A stretch of 64,000 nt of DNA from Sulfitobacter sp. THAF37. Its GTDB lineage: Bacteria > Pseudomonadota > Alphaproteobacteria > Rhodobacterales > Rhodobacteraceae. A program made the translations under genes and the position numbers. The notes under the pieces were generated by a model. The model did no database searches. It saw only the letters and a list, made by a program, of their open reading frames with translations, and had not been told where the DNA came from. This document shows positions 43,387-51,874 of this stretch, in pieces (position 1 is the first letter of the stretch; each line of letters opens with the position of its first letter). Where the stretch lies: positions 62,001-126,000 of the forward strand of contig NZ_CP045373.1 of assembly GCF_009363555.1 (NCBI RefSeq), written 5' to 3'.

Positions 43387-44325
43387 TCAGTGGCTGACAC
43401 AGCTTTGGCGCTTCCAGATTGCATCGGCTCGTGCCAGAAGCGCTTGACGATCTGCATCGGCACCGAGCTCGGAGATGGCCTGACGGGCAGCGTCTAGGGC
43501 CTGCGCAGACGTCTTTTTGGGCGACGTCGCCCTGGCAGATCGGTCAACGGGACTGCTTTCCTGCCGACGTCTTCGCGGAAGTCGCATATCGAGGTTCATC
43601 GACAGCTTGCGCACCTTCTCAATCAAACGTCTGCGCTGAGGAAAGGCGCGTCGGAGATCCCAGAATGCTTGTTCATTTCCGCGCAGCAAGATGGCCACTC
43701 CCAATAATGGACGGGCTGAGCAGACATCGACAGCTGCGAGTGCTATTGACCGCTCCAGTTGACACCGCGACGTGAGTGGCACGCTGTATACCAACTCAAG
43801 TACTTGTAAGAGGCACAGCGTATGGCTGATCCGCTGCATGTGCCTCAGATCGGCGGCGGCAACCGCCGTCTTCAGCAATGCCGCGCCCCGAGCGGCGCGG
43901 ACACGTAGCCTGTTTGATAGACCATCGGCCGGATGCCTCGCCACAAGAGGTCGACCACAGTTTTCGCAAGTCAGCGACCAGGCGAAGCGCCAGTGGCGCA
44001 GGACCAGTCCCGAGGTTTGTTTCGAGCAGTTTGCGCAACTTTGGAAGTCATCGCTAGATACGCATTGAGCGGGATGATGCGTCGTGTCCGGGAGGGTCAT
44101 GGCCGCGATCTCATCCCGGGTCTGCTGAACCGCCGGACATAGCCGAGCCCAGTTCACATGCCCAAGGTCACCCGCATGCTCCGGCACCCTGCCCTGCCCC
44201 AAACCGAGATAGCCGCAAAGCTCTTCGACGGAACAATGATTGGCCCGGGCCAACCGCCCGATCCAGCTCGAGAGAAGCTCGTCGGATACCGGTGGCGGTC
44301 GACGCGGCAATGGGTTCACGGTCAC
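43387..44325 (-). CDS. tniQ: TniQ family transposition protein
   Basis: A 312-residue protein. The N-terminus PVSDELLSSWIGRLARANHC is the TniQ entry motif, and a Cys-X2-Cys pair of pairs (SCANCSKQ...TCENCGRP) makes the zinc finger. The rest is helical with a basic end. TniQ/TnsD-type proteins take part in target choice. The GTG at 44325 overlaps the tniB stop as GTGA, the same arrangement as in element 2, and is preferred to 44376. Confidence 0.85.
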   Translation of the reverse strand: MTVNPLPRRPPPVSDELLSSWIGRLARANHCSVEELCGYLGLGQGRVPEHAGDLGHVNWARLCPAVQQTRDEIAAMTLPDTTHHPAQCVSSDDFQSCANCSKQTSGLVLRHWRFAWSLTCENCGRPLVARHPADGLSNRLRVRAARGAALLKTAVAAADLRHMQRISHTLCLLQVLELVYSVPLTSRCQLERSIALAAVDVCSARPLLGVAILLRGNEQAFWDLRRAFPQRRRLIEKVRKLSMNLDMRLPRRRRQESSPVDRSARATSPKKTSAQALDAARQAISELGADADRQALLARADAIWKRQSCVSH

Positions 44326-45179
44326 CCGAACTCCGCGATGGGTTGGCGCGGAATGCTCCAAGCATGCTTCGCCCATACCGGCTGCCAGGCCTGAACGGCC
44401 TCATCGGTGATCCGCTCCTCACCCGTCTCGATCGCATCGATGGCCAAGGACTTGATCATGATGAACACGCGCGAGGTCACACCGCCCGTCACTTTCAGGA
44501 TTGTCCGAAGCGACGCAACCGTGAGGCCCGACCGCTGCTCAAGTGCCATCGCGGCAATCAGCGTTTGGATGAGCCGAGAGAACTCCACGTCGTCCTCCCA
44601 GAGCGGCAGGTAGTGTTCGTCCAGGCGACGGGCCAGTTGGTCGTCACCGCGGACGGCCTCGAGCGCTTCGTTGACACCGAAAACGACAAGCGAGGCACAG
44701 AGATCGTTGGCCAAGAACCGCAGCATGTTCAGGAACCGGCGTTGCTCCCGGTAACTACCGGCAAGCAGATTGTGCACCTCGTCGATCATCAGCATCTTCA
44801 GGTCCATATCCCGAAGATGACTGAGCGCGCGGACCTCAAGTTCGGACACGGTATGCCGCCCCCACATCGGCGCCCCGATCGTCGAAAGGATGTGCTGGTA
44901 GAAGCGTCGCTCGTCCGGCGCTGGCGGCGCCTGAACCAGCAGGATGGGGGTCTTCGTGATGCCCAGTTCTGCGTTGTACTGCGTCGGATACTTGCTGGCC
45001 ATGCGCTTGGCGATCATCGTCTTGCCAATACCGGAACTGCCATAGACCATCAGGCCAGGCATCCGGCTCTGCTGCGGCATTTCCATCAGGGACGTCAATC
45101 GGTTGAGAACAATCGTGGCACGGTCGAATGCGATCCAATGATCGCTGCGGATGCGGTCAATTCTTTCTTCTGGGGTCAT
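44322..45179 (-). CDS. tniB: TniB AAA+ ATPase
   Basis: The 285-residue protein has Walker A YGSSGIGKTMIA (about residues 45-56) and Walker B KMLMIDEVHNLLAGSYREQR, followed by sensor-like ANDLCASLVVFGVNEA. TniB/TnsC-type ATPases deliver target DNA to TniA. The ATG at 45179 overlaps the tniA end by 23 bases; a TTG at 45191 is also in frame. About half of its residues match the TniB of element 2. Confidence 0.88.
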   Translation of the reverse strand: MTPEERIDRIRSDHWIAFDRATIVLNRLTSLMEMPQQSRMPGLMVYGSSGIGKTMIAKRMASKYPTQYNAELGITKTPILLVQAPPAPDERRFYQHILSTIGAPMWGRHTVSELEVRALSHLRDMDLKMLMIDEVHNLLAGSYREQRRFLNMLRFLANDLCASLVVFGVNEALEAVRGDDQLARRLDEHYLPLWEDDVEFSRLIQTLIAAMALEQRSGLTVASLRTILKVTGGVTSRVFIMIKSLAIDAIETGEERITDEAVQAWQPVWAKHAWSIPRQPIAEFG

Positions 45180-46785
45180 CAAACTCTTCAATCGGATAAG
45201 TGGGGAGGTCTGGGTTACCAGTGTCGATGGCGAACATTTCTCGGGACGGATCGCGGCGCGGCTGGTGCTTGGGAAGCCGCGTCTCGCGTTCGCTCTCCAG
45301 ACGGGCGGTCCTTGTCTTCTGACGCGCCGCCTCGGCCAGTCGTCTCTGCGCGTCGATCACCTGGAACAAGGCCTTCTCGTTGATCCGACCGCCATGCCTG
45401 TCTTGCCATTCCTTCCGCGCCCGACGACTTTCCCAAAGCGATATCCGAGGGTGGCTCAGATCCCGATACCGAGCCGGGATCATGCGGCCATCATTGACGA
45501 GAACCCAGACCTGCGACAGGTCCCGCGGGTCGTACTTCACCTGCACCTTGCCGCTGCCCCGTCCGACCAACGACGCGAAGGCATCACTCCAGTAGTGCAC
45601 CCCAAAGAGAGTGATCCCAGTGCGCCCGAGCTGGCGCAACTCAAAAGGCAGGAAGCTTGTCCGGAAGGCTTCGACATCGACAACCTGCCGCCCCGCAGTG
45701 TCTCCGCCCAAGTCAGCCCAAGCGGCCAGCGGCGTTCGCCCGAGGGCTTCGTGGCGGGTATTGTGGTAGCGGCAAATCTCCAGATGAAGCCAGTCCTCGA
45801 ACTCGGCCAGGGTCAGAGCCGCATGTTTCTCGCTGTCATAATCGCCCTTCTCGGCAGCGGAGGATTGCGTGGTCCCGGGCAAAACATGAACAGCCCCCAT
45901 GGCCGTTCCGATCAAACGTTCGATATGACCTCCGAAGTGCGTTGCACCAGGCGGGCGGTACTCGACGGCAATGCCCCAATCTTCGCAGGCCGATGAGAAG
46001 GCGTCGCTGTGGAACTCCTGCGCGTTATCGACATGGATCGCCTTCGGGATGCCGGATGTCGGCCAGACCAATTCTTCCAGCTTCCCTGGGACGTGGATCG
46101 ATTTCCGACGCACACAATGATCGAGGCAGAGCGCGATCGAAAGAACTGATGGTGCATCAAAGCTGACGAAGACCCCGAGAACGATCCGGGTTGCAACATC
46201 GATGGCTACCGTCAAATATGGGCGCGCAAGCGGTCGCCGATCCACGTGATCGACCAAAATGATGTCGGCCAAGGTGTGATCGATCTGAACAATTTCCAGT
46301 GGCGTTCCAACCGCAAGCCGGCCCGGACGTGCCGCAAAAGTCTTGTTCGCCTCCTTGGCACCACGGCGCTTTCTAACAATCTCTTTCTCGTCCATTGCAT
46401 CGAGCCGAGCTTTCAGCGTTTTTCGTGCCGGTGGCTGGAAGCCCTTTGCCTCGCATTCCGAACGGATCTCACGCCAAATTCGCAGAAAGCTGGAGCGTTC
46501 GCGGACCAGATAATAGCGCCGTAGGCGTTCATCGATGAGGTCTTCGACTTCTCGCGCGATCCGTTTCGACCCCGGTTTCGGCCCCCGGCGACTGAGTTCC
46601 AGTGCTGCGGCCCGCCCATCGTTCTCGCGCAAACGGCGGTAAAGCGACCAGGTGTGGCTCTTCGCCAAACCTAGTTCCCAAGCAGCATCTCCGATTGCCG
46701 CACTGATCGGCTCACCCTTCTTCTCAAGTTCCAGGATCGGACGGAGGACTGCTGCTCGATGTTTTGCAAGACGCTCGCTGACCAC
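45157..46785 (-). CDS. tniA: TniA DDE transposase
   Basis: A 542-residue Mu/TnsB-type transposase starting at GTG. An N-terminal HTH region (LRPILELEKKGEPISAAIGD) is followed by the integrase core: first Asp in EIVQIDHTLADIILVD, second Asp in AIHVDNAQEFHSD and Glu in FGGHIERLIGTAMG. The mu-type C-terminal beta barrel and basic tail follow. All three catalytic acids are present, so the enzyme may be functional. Confidence 0.9.
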   Translation of the reverse strand: MVSERLAKHRAAVLRPILELEKKGEPISAAIGDAAWELGLAKSHTWSLYRRLRENDGRAAALELSRRGPKPGSKRIAREVEDLIDERLRRYYLVRERSSFLRIWREIRSECEAKGFQPPARKTLKARLDAMDEKEIVRKRRGAKEANKTFAARPGRLAVGTPLEIVQIDHTLADIILVDHVDRRPLARPYLTVAIDVATRIVLGVFVSFDAPSVLSIALCLDHCVRRKSIHVPGKLEELVWPTSGIPKAIHVDNAQEFHSDAFSSACEDWGIAVEYRPPGATHFGGHIERLIGTAMGAVHVLPGTTQSSAAEKGDYDSEKHAALTLAEFEDWLHLEICRYHNTRHEALGRTPLAAWADLGGDTAGRQVVDVEAFRTSFLPFELRQLGRTGITLFGVHYWSDAFASLVGRGSGKVQVKYDPRDLSQVWVLVNDGRMIPARYRDLSHPRISLWESRRARKEWQDRHGGRINEKALFQVIDAQRRLAEAARQKTRTARLESERETRLPKHQPRRDPSREMFAIDTGNPDLPTYPIEEFDDPRRKN

Positions 46786-46834
46786 GCCAATCCCTGCCCT
46801 ATTCCTGTCAGCACTTATCCACAGAACTGACCGT

Positions 46835-46893
46835 ATGCTAATAAAGGGTACAGTATGGCAATTAACGGTACAATATGAAAATTAAGGGTACAT
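46835..46893 (+). repeat. transposase-site array at right end of tni element 1
   Basis: Three 19-bp units at 46835, 46855 and 46875 share an ATG-N3-AATNAA-GGTACA pattern at exact 20-bp spacing. A fourth copy is the terminal repeat itself. This matches the multiple TnsB/TniA sites of Tn7-type ends. Confidence 0.8.
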
Positions 46894-46930
46894 CGTGCCG
46901 CTGAAAACAAACGATAATTTTAAAGGCAAT

Positions 46931-46955
46931 TCTGATTAATGAGGGTACAGTGACA
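46931..46955 (-). repeat. right terminal inverted repeat, tni element 1
   Basis: Read on the minus strand it begins TGTCACTGTACCCTCATTAA, matching the left end at 24 of 25 bases. The next base begins truncated oxidoreductase coding sequence. Confidence 0.9.
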
Positions 46956-47808
46956 ACTTGGCCGGCAGGTGGTCGACCTGCTGGTTCAGGCAGGTGCCGG
47001 GCCGGTCATCGCGATCTCGCGCACTCCCGACAAGCTTGCCGATCTGGCGGGAAAAAGAGTCGAGGCGCGCGAGGGCGATTTCAACGACCCGGCTTCTCTT
47101 GAAGCAGCCTTCGCGGGCGGCAAGCGTCTCCTCATCATCTCCACCGACGATCTGGAGCCGGGCAAGCGGCTCGCAGCTCATTCCAATGCGATTGCTGCGG
47201 CCAAGACGGTAGGTATCGACCACATCGTCTATACCTCCTTCGCAGGCCCAGTCGCGGAAAGTCCAATCGGATTCGCTCAAGACCACGAAGGGACCGAGAA
47301 GCTGATCACGGAAAGTGGGGCGGATCATACGATCCTGCGCAACAATATGTACACCGACTTTCTGTTGATGGGCGGCCAGCAGAGCGTCGCCATGGGCACG
47401 CATTTCTCCGCCGCAGCAGATGGCAAGACCGGATATGTGACACGCGCGGATTGCGCCCGTGCCGCAGCCGCGGCGCTAATGAAAGCTACGGGAAGGGAGA
47501 CCCTCGATATCACCGGGCCGGAGACGGTCAGCCAGGCCGAGGTCGCGGCGATCTTGTCCGAAATTGCGGGTAAGGAAATCCCCTATGTCGCCCTGCCCGC
47601 CGAGGATCTGGTGCAGGCGATGATCGCAAATGGACTGCCGGAGTTCATGGCGAGGGTCTTTGCCTCCTTCGACGAAGCAATCGCGCAGGGCTATCTCGAT
47701 GTGGCCAGCGGCGATCTCGAATCGCTCACCGGCAAGCCCGGACAGTCGGTGGCCGATTTCCTGGCCGCTAACCGCGCGGCGCTTCTTCAGGCGCCGCAGG
47801 AACAATAA
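46956..47808 (+). pseudogene. NAD(P)-binding oxidoreductase (NmrA/QorB-like), 5'-truncated by the transposon
   Basis: The frame reads LGRQVVDLLVQAGAGPVIAI directly from the transposon end, so the gene has lost its start and the Rossmann GxxGxxG strand (about ten residues). The remainder is intact: DFNDPASLEAAFAGGKRLLI, then VYTSFAGPVAESPIGF and TYVT-type substrate segments to a normal C-terminus. A GTG at 46969 would give 279 residues but without the cofactor loop. It belongs with QorB-like quinone reductases or azoreductase-like NmrA proteins. It is followed directly by a GST gene. Confidence 0.75.
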
Positions 47809-48455
47809 TGCTGGAAAATGTCATGAGGCTTTACAACGCGAACTTCTCACCGAATGCGCTGCGTGTACGGGCGGTGGCGCACGAACTGGGCGTGGAACTC
47901 GAAATCGTCGAGGTCGACATCCGTGCCGGGGACAACCGCGCGGCGGAATTTCTTGCCCGCAATTCAAATGCAAAGGTGCCTGTTTTGGAGGACGGGAATT
48001 TCGTGCTCTGGGAGTCCCGGGCGATCTGTGCCTATCTGGCCGGGATCCGGCCCGAGGCAGGGCTCTATCCTGATGGCCTCAAGACGCGGGCCCTCGTCGA
48101 TCAGTGGGCCTGGTGGCAAGCCATCCACCTAGGCCCGGCGATGCAGAAGTTGTCCTTTGAGCTGTTCCTCAAAGAGAAATTCGGCATGGGCGATCCTGAT
48201 CCTACTGTGGTCGAAGCGGAACGGAAAGCCACCGATCAGTTCCTTGCCGTTCTGGAAACCGGACTCGACGATAAGGATTGGATTGCAGGCGCACTCAGCC
48301 TTGCCGACTTCTATCTGGCGACCACATTCATGTATCGCGACCAAGCGGGGATTTCGCTGGACGAATTCCCCAGAATCGCGGGCTGGATCGGCCGGCTTGA
48401 AGCGCGTGACAGCTGGCAGAAGGCCGTAGCACCGCTTCTTGCGCTCTTCGCCTGA
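47808..48455 (+). CDS. glutathione S-transferase family protein
   Basis: In this 215-residue protein, the N-terminal thioredoxin-like domain reads MRLYNANFSPNALRVRAVAH and KVPVLEDGNFVLWESRAICA, the latter holding the glutathione-binding ES pair. A helical C-terminal domain contains WIAGALSLADFYLATTFMY. The ATG at 47808 overlaps the preceding stop; an ATG at 47823 is an equally good start. It may act with the neighbouring oxidoreductase on an electrophile. It ends just before transposon relic sequence. Confidence 0.87.
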   Translation: MLENVMRLYNANFSPNALRVRAVAHELGVELEIVEVDIRAGDNRAAEFLARNSNAKVPVLEDGNFVLWESRAICAYLAGIRPEAGLYPDGLKTRALVDQWAWWQAIHLGPAMQKLSFELFLKEKFGMGDPDPTVVEAERKATDQFLAVLETGLDDKDWIAGALSLADFYLATTFMYRDQAGISLDEFPRIAGWIGRLEARDSWQKAVAPLLALFA

Positions 48456-48479
48456 CATCGCGCTCGCCGCGATGATTGA

Positions 48480-48800
48480 ACGATCTGCATCACGTCCGGC
48501 GATCGGCGCGCTATCAGATTTAGACATGAGCAGGAAGCGTCGCATGACAGAAATTAGCCGCAGACAGCCGCGACAACCAACCTGACAAGAGTTCCTCCGG
48601 AAGCAATGCGGCGGTTTTGGGATGTAGATGCTGTGTCTCATCCCGATCTTTAGAGTTTTCGCGCGGAGTGTATTCATCAGGTCCGATAACTCAGCATCCG
48701 TCGCGCCAATTGAGCACGTGCCGTTCGTCCAAGACAAAGACTGATCTCACGGCCTCCGCGAGCGGGATGCCGAGCACAGTGTAACCGTGCAGGACAGCTA
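48480..48800 (-). pseudogene. decayed tniB-tniQ remnant of a third tni element
   Basis: On the minus strand, 48550-48640 reads KTAALLPEELLSGWLSRLSA, close to the TniQ N-terminus of element 2 (LPDELLSGWLSRLAAANY). About 48655-48760 reads AEAVRSVFVLDERHVLNWRD, then in another frame DAELSDLMNTL, matching the TniB region with RRLDEHHLPNWRDDAEFSDM. Stops follow TniQ residue 30, and the segment between the two pieces is shortened. The order tniB then tniQ is kept. Not expressed as a protein. Confidence 0.7.
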
Positions 48801-48806
48801 TGCGGG

Positions 48807-48831
48807 TGTCACTGTTCCCTTAATTCTTGGA
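48807..48831 (+). repeat. solitary tni-type terminal repeat
   Basis: TGTCACTGTTCCCTTAATTC resembles the element 1 terminal repeat (TGTCACTGT-CCCT core). It points rightwards, away from the relic to its left. No matching inverted partner was found in the window. Confidence 0.6.
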
Positions 48832-48987
48832 CGCTGATGTATGTGACCGTTCAGAACCGCGGGGTCATGCTGCCCTGAGCAAGGGTGGTGTAGGACTTAT
48901 GAAGCTCGCAATGTTGCCCGCAATAGGCTGCTTCGGGGCTTCATATTTCGTTCGTTCACTCAAACCGCTGTCGTTCCCAGGAACAAG

Positions 48988-49015
48988 AAAAAACCAGACC
49001 GCCGGAGCGGTCTGG
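48988..49015 (-). terminator. rho-independent terminator for the DUF736 gene
   Basis: On the minus strand CCAGACCGC (49015-49007), a 4-base loop and GCGGTCTGG (49002-48994) form a perfect 9-bp stem followed by six T (48993-48988). It lies 8 bases after the DUF736 stop. Confidence 0.88.
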
Positions 49016-49023
49016 CCGTTGGC

Positions 49024-49362
49024 TTAGGCGGCGTCTTTGGGGCCCCAAGGGATGACAGCCTGCAGGGACAGATCGTCCTGGTTTGCGGCCTTGCCGAGGT
49101 TGGCGTTGAAGCCGTGGTCGCGGATGGTCAGCGTGTAGTAGTCGGCGCCGGTCTCCTTGTTCTGCTTCTTCCAGATGCCGCCGCACTCGACCAGCTTGCC
49201 GCGCGGGGAGCGGCCGAGGACGCGGTGCGTGGGGGCCATCGGGTTCGTGCTCGCGACGGGTTCGACCGTGATGTCGAGGTCGAAGGTCAGGGTCGAGATG
49301 GAGCCGACGCCCTTGGCGGTTTCGATGTCGGTGCTGGTGAATTTAATGCAGTTCGTGGTCAT
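49024..49362 (-). CDS. DUF736 family protein
   Basis: A 112-residue plasmid/ICE-associated protein: VEPVASTNPMAPTHRVLGRS, ECGGIWKKQNKETGADYYTL and the ending DDLSLQAVIPWGPKD are typical. The ATG at 49362 follows AAGGAGAA; the longer frame to 49413 is not needed. DUF736 genes usually sit near conjugation and antirestriction genes in alphaproteobacteria, but none of those flank it here. Confidence 0.82.
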   Translation of the reverse strand: MTTNCIKFTSTDIETAKGVGSISTLTFDLDITVEPVASTNPMAPTHRVLGRSPRGKLVECGGIWKKQNKETGADYYTLTIRDHGFNANLGKAANQDDLSLQAVIPWGPKDAA

Positions 49363-50350
49363 TGCTCTTCTCCTTGTTTGCATTGCAATGATGGTCACCT
49401 TGCAGCTGGCCAAGGCCCGGCCACACCGAAGGCGAAGCGTAGCGGAGAGGGGCAGGCGCCGGTCTTTTTGGCGCGCGAGGAATGACCCGTAGGGTCAGGG
49501 GAAAAAGATCGGCGACAACCTTTGTGGACGGGACGACAGCTGCGACCAGCATGTCATGCAGAGCAACACATCGGGAGAAGTGCGGTGGCCGCGAAGGACA
49601 CCCAGGTGAACAGCCGATGAAACTGCCGGGGGCGGTGTCCTTTCTGCCCTCTCACCCCGAGCCGCAGCCGGACGGGTTCGCGCTTTGCCGAGCCTTGCCT
49701 AACGTGGCGCGACCGCTTGCCCGTGGTAAGTTGGTCGAGTGAGGTGCCATCTGGCTGAGCGATTTCAAGCAGACCGCCGTGGCATCTGCACCGGGCGCGG
49801 GTCATCCCGATTTCGGACCAACCCTCTTCGGCATCCCAATAGTTTGCGATTTTTTACATCGCGTCCAACACCGACCCTCTGCCAGCTTTGGCCAGAGCGA
49901 TCCGGCGGTTGTCGAAACTCCTTTGCGGTCAATGATGGCAGAACAGCATGTCCGGCAAAGCGAGGACTAACACCGGCTGACACGGGAAAAACGAGACTAT
50001 TGAAGCGACCCGCCCCGCCCCAGCGACCGTTACCGAATGGCCGAGATGAAGCGTTGCCACGACCATGCGACGGCTGGTCGGGCTGGCTCCGGAGGAGACG
50101 GCACGGCCAGCGGTACGTCGCAGGGAGAGGCAGCGTTTCAGCTCGGGGAGGGCGGCTGCATGCAGCCGACCGAGTAGGGCGCGGTCCTGACCAAAGGGCA
50201 GGATGATTTATGGACAACAAGCACCCACGAATTCCGTTCGCCGATTTGATGAAACTAACCCCGACTCGGAATGTAACAGATACGACCTTTGGCCTTCTTC
50301 AGCCATCCGAGTTGTCGTGCGCGTAGCTGCCATATCGCGTAGGACGCCCG

Positions 50351-50440
50351 TAATGCGGGCCAATGAGCCGAAAGGTCTCGATTGGCGACTCGTGATCGAT
50401 GGTGTTCTCTGGAAGAGGCTATTCCGCACAGGCATCGGGA
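50351..50440 (+). pseudogene. possible IS5-type transposase N-terminal remnant
   Basis: Reads RANEPKGLDWRLVIDGVLWK, which has the pattern of the conserved N-terminal segment of IS5-family transposases (Arg-Val-Ile-x-Gly-Ile-Leu/Phe-Trp). Nothing recognisable precedes or follows it. Weak evidence. Confidence 0.25.
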
Positions 50441-50548
50441 AGGATTCCTGCAACCGAGAGCAGTAGGAAGCTGCCATGAACCCGCTCATATTGCCACTGA
50501 CCTACTCTCACCACGTTAATTAAACCCGCTTATCTTAGCCTACCCACT

Positions 50549-50576
50549 ATTTAAGCGAAGCCCGTATTGCTTAAAT
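50549..50576. promoter_or_regulatory. inverted repeat upstream of fic
   Basis: ATTTAAGC (50549-50556) and GCTTAAAT (50569-50576) are perfect 8-bp arms 12 bases apart, ending 24 bases before the fic start. A candidate operator overlapping the promoter. Confidence 0.45.
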
Positions 50577-50600
50577 AAAAGAGGGGCATCATAGTGAGCT

Positions 50601-51782
50601 ATGACCGATTCAGACCCCAACCAACGCCTTGGCCGCTTTGTCGAAACCCCCGTTGCAGGAGAGACGGTCCGCGCCTTCGTACCACCTCCCCTGCCTCCAG
50701 TCCCAACAATCGACGTACTGGGGCTTCTCGACCGACTCAGCCTCGCGGAGCGCGCCTTAGGGCGGCTGGATGGCATCACGATGCTTCTGCCGCGCCAGGA
50801 ACTGTTCCTCTATATGTATGTCCGCAAGGAGGCCGTACTTTCCTCACAGATCGAAGGAACGCAATCGACGCTGACAGACCTGCTGCGTTTCGAGACCGAA
50901 GCACAGGCGGGCCAGCCAATCGATGACATCCGCGAGGTCTCGAACTACGTCGATGCCATGATGTACGGGTTGGAGCGCCTCGAAGACTTGCCACTGTCCC
51001 TGAGGCTAATCCGCGAGATGCATGCGCGTTTGCTGCAAAGCGGACGTGGCGGCACCAAGGACCCCGGGGAGTTTAGGCGCTCCCAGAACTGGATCGGAGG
51101 GACACGTCCCGGTAATGCGCTGTACGTTCCACCCCCCGTCACGGAACTGGACAATTGCCTCGGCGCGTTTGAACGCTTCATGCACGACGACCAGTCCCGC
51201 CTTCCTGCTCTCATCAAGGCAGGACTGCTGCACGTCCAGTTTGAAACCATCCACCCTTTTCTCGACGGCAATGGCCGCATCGGCAGGTTGCTGGTAACAT
51301 TGTACCTCTGCGTCAATGGGGTGCTGCAAAAGCCTCTCCTCTATCTGAGCTTGTTTCTTAAGACGCATCGCGCTGATTACTATCGCCTGCTCCAGGAGGT
51401 TCGTGAGCATGGTCAGTGGGAGGCTTGGCTTGACTTCTTCCTCGCTGGCGTGGCGGATACGGCAAACCAGGCATTTGATGCCGCCACGCGGATTGTTGAC
51501 CTGTTTAAGGAGGATCGCGAGCGCATTTCAGCGCAAAGCGATCGCGCCGGTTCGTCACTGCGTATCCATGAACTGTTCCAGCAGCACCCCTTCCTGACCG
51601 CGAACCAACTGGTCGAGTACACCGGTCTGTCGGCTCCGACGGTGAACGCGGCCCTCGCCGACCTCCAACGCTTCGGAATTCTTGAGGAGATTACTGGGAG
51701 GAAGCGGGGGCGTGTTTTCAGCTATCGCGCCTATCTGACCATCCTCAGCGAGGGTACCGATCCGCTACCCACCACTGCCTAG
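50601..51782 (+). CDS. Fic family protein (AMP transferase type)
   Basis: A 393-residue protein with the complete Fic motif HPFLDGNGRIGR (residues 218-229) and, near residue 81, SSQIEG, the N-terminal inhibitory (S/T)xxxE(G/N) helix found in class II Fic proteins. These proteins transfer AMP to target hydroxyls, restrained by the Glu. The C-terminus has a winged-helix-like part (LTANQLVEYTGLSAPTVNAA), so it may bind DNA and regulate itself. No separate antitoxin gene is needed for this class, and none is seen. Confidence 0.88.
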   Translation: MTDSDPNQRLGRFVETPVAGETVRAFVPPPLPPVPTIDVLGLLDRLSLAERALGRLDGITMLLPRQELFLYMYVRKEAVLSSQIEGTQSTLTDLLRFETEAQAGQPIDDIREVSNYVDAMMYGLERLEDLPLSLRLIREMHARLLQSGRGGTKDPGEFRRSQNWIGGTRPGNALYVPPPVTELDNCLGAFERFMHDDQSRLPALIKAGLLHVQFETIHPFLDGNGRIGRLLVTLYLCVNGVLQKPLLYLSLFLKTHRADYYRLLQEVREHGQWEAWLDFFLAGVADTANQAFDAATRIVDLFKEDRERISAQSDRAGSSLRIHELFQQHPFLTANQLVEYTGLSAPTVNAALADLQRFGILEEITGRKRGRVFSYRAYLTILSEGTDPLPTTA

Positions 51783-51874
51783 AGAAAGGTGCGATGACAA
51801 TTGCCATTCGACCATGAATGTCAATCGTGGCTGGGTTGCTCCCCTACAAGTTCGGGCAATGGCTCGGCGTGCCC

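Larger units (their letters stand above)
43293..46955. mobile_element. Tn5053/Tn7-like tni transposon 1
   Basis: The 3663-bp element carries tniQ, tniB and tniA on the minus strand, bounded by 25-bp terminal inverted repeats matching at 24 of 25 positions and starting TGTCACTGTACCCT. Internal TniA-site-like repeats lie at both ends. There is no resolvase (tniR) and no cargo. The 5 bases outside each end (CCGTC left, ACTTG right) do not match, so the element no longer has a target duplication. Its right end cuts into an oxidoreductase gene. Confidence 0.88.
49414..50600. other. 1.2-kb stretch without a supported gene
   Basis: Several frames of 60-160 codons exist here but all are Arg/Pro/Ser-rich shadows of GC-rich DNA. 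One short piece (about 50351-50440, plus strand, EPKGLDWRLVIDGVLWKRLF) may be the remnant of an IS5-type transposase N-terminus. An inverted repeat at 50549 precedes fic. The rest is unexplained. Confidence 0.5.

Noticed and set aside
44292..45383. 363-codon plus-strand frame
   Set aside because: Antisense to tniB and the end of tniA in element 1, whose catalytic motifs are intact.
46835..46893. Short regularly spaced repeats as a CRISPR array
   Set aside because: Period is 20 bases with almost no spacer, and the units resemble the transposon terminus, so they are transposase sites.
48129..48737. 202-codon minus-strand gene
   Set aside because: It runs antisense through the GST gene and joins pieces of the tni relic in mixed frames; not a real gene.
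49765..50220. 151-codon minus-strand frame
   Set aside because: Pro/Arg/Ser-rich, no ribosome site or motif; looks like GC-rich non-coding sequence.
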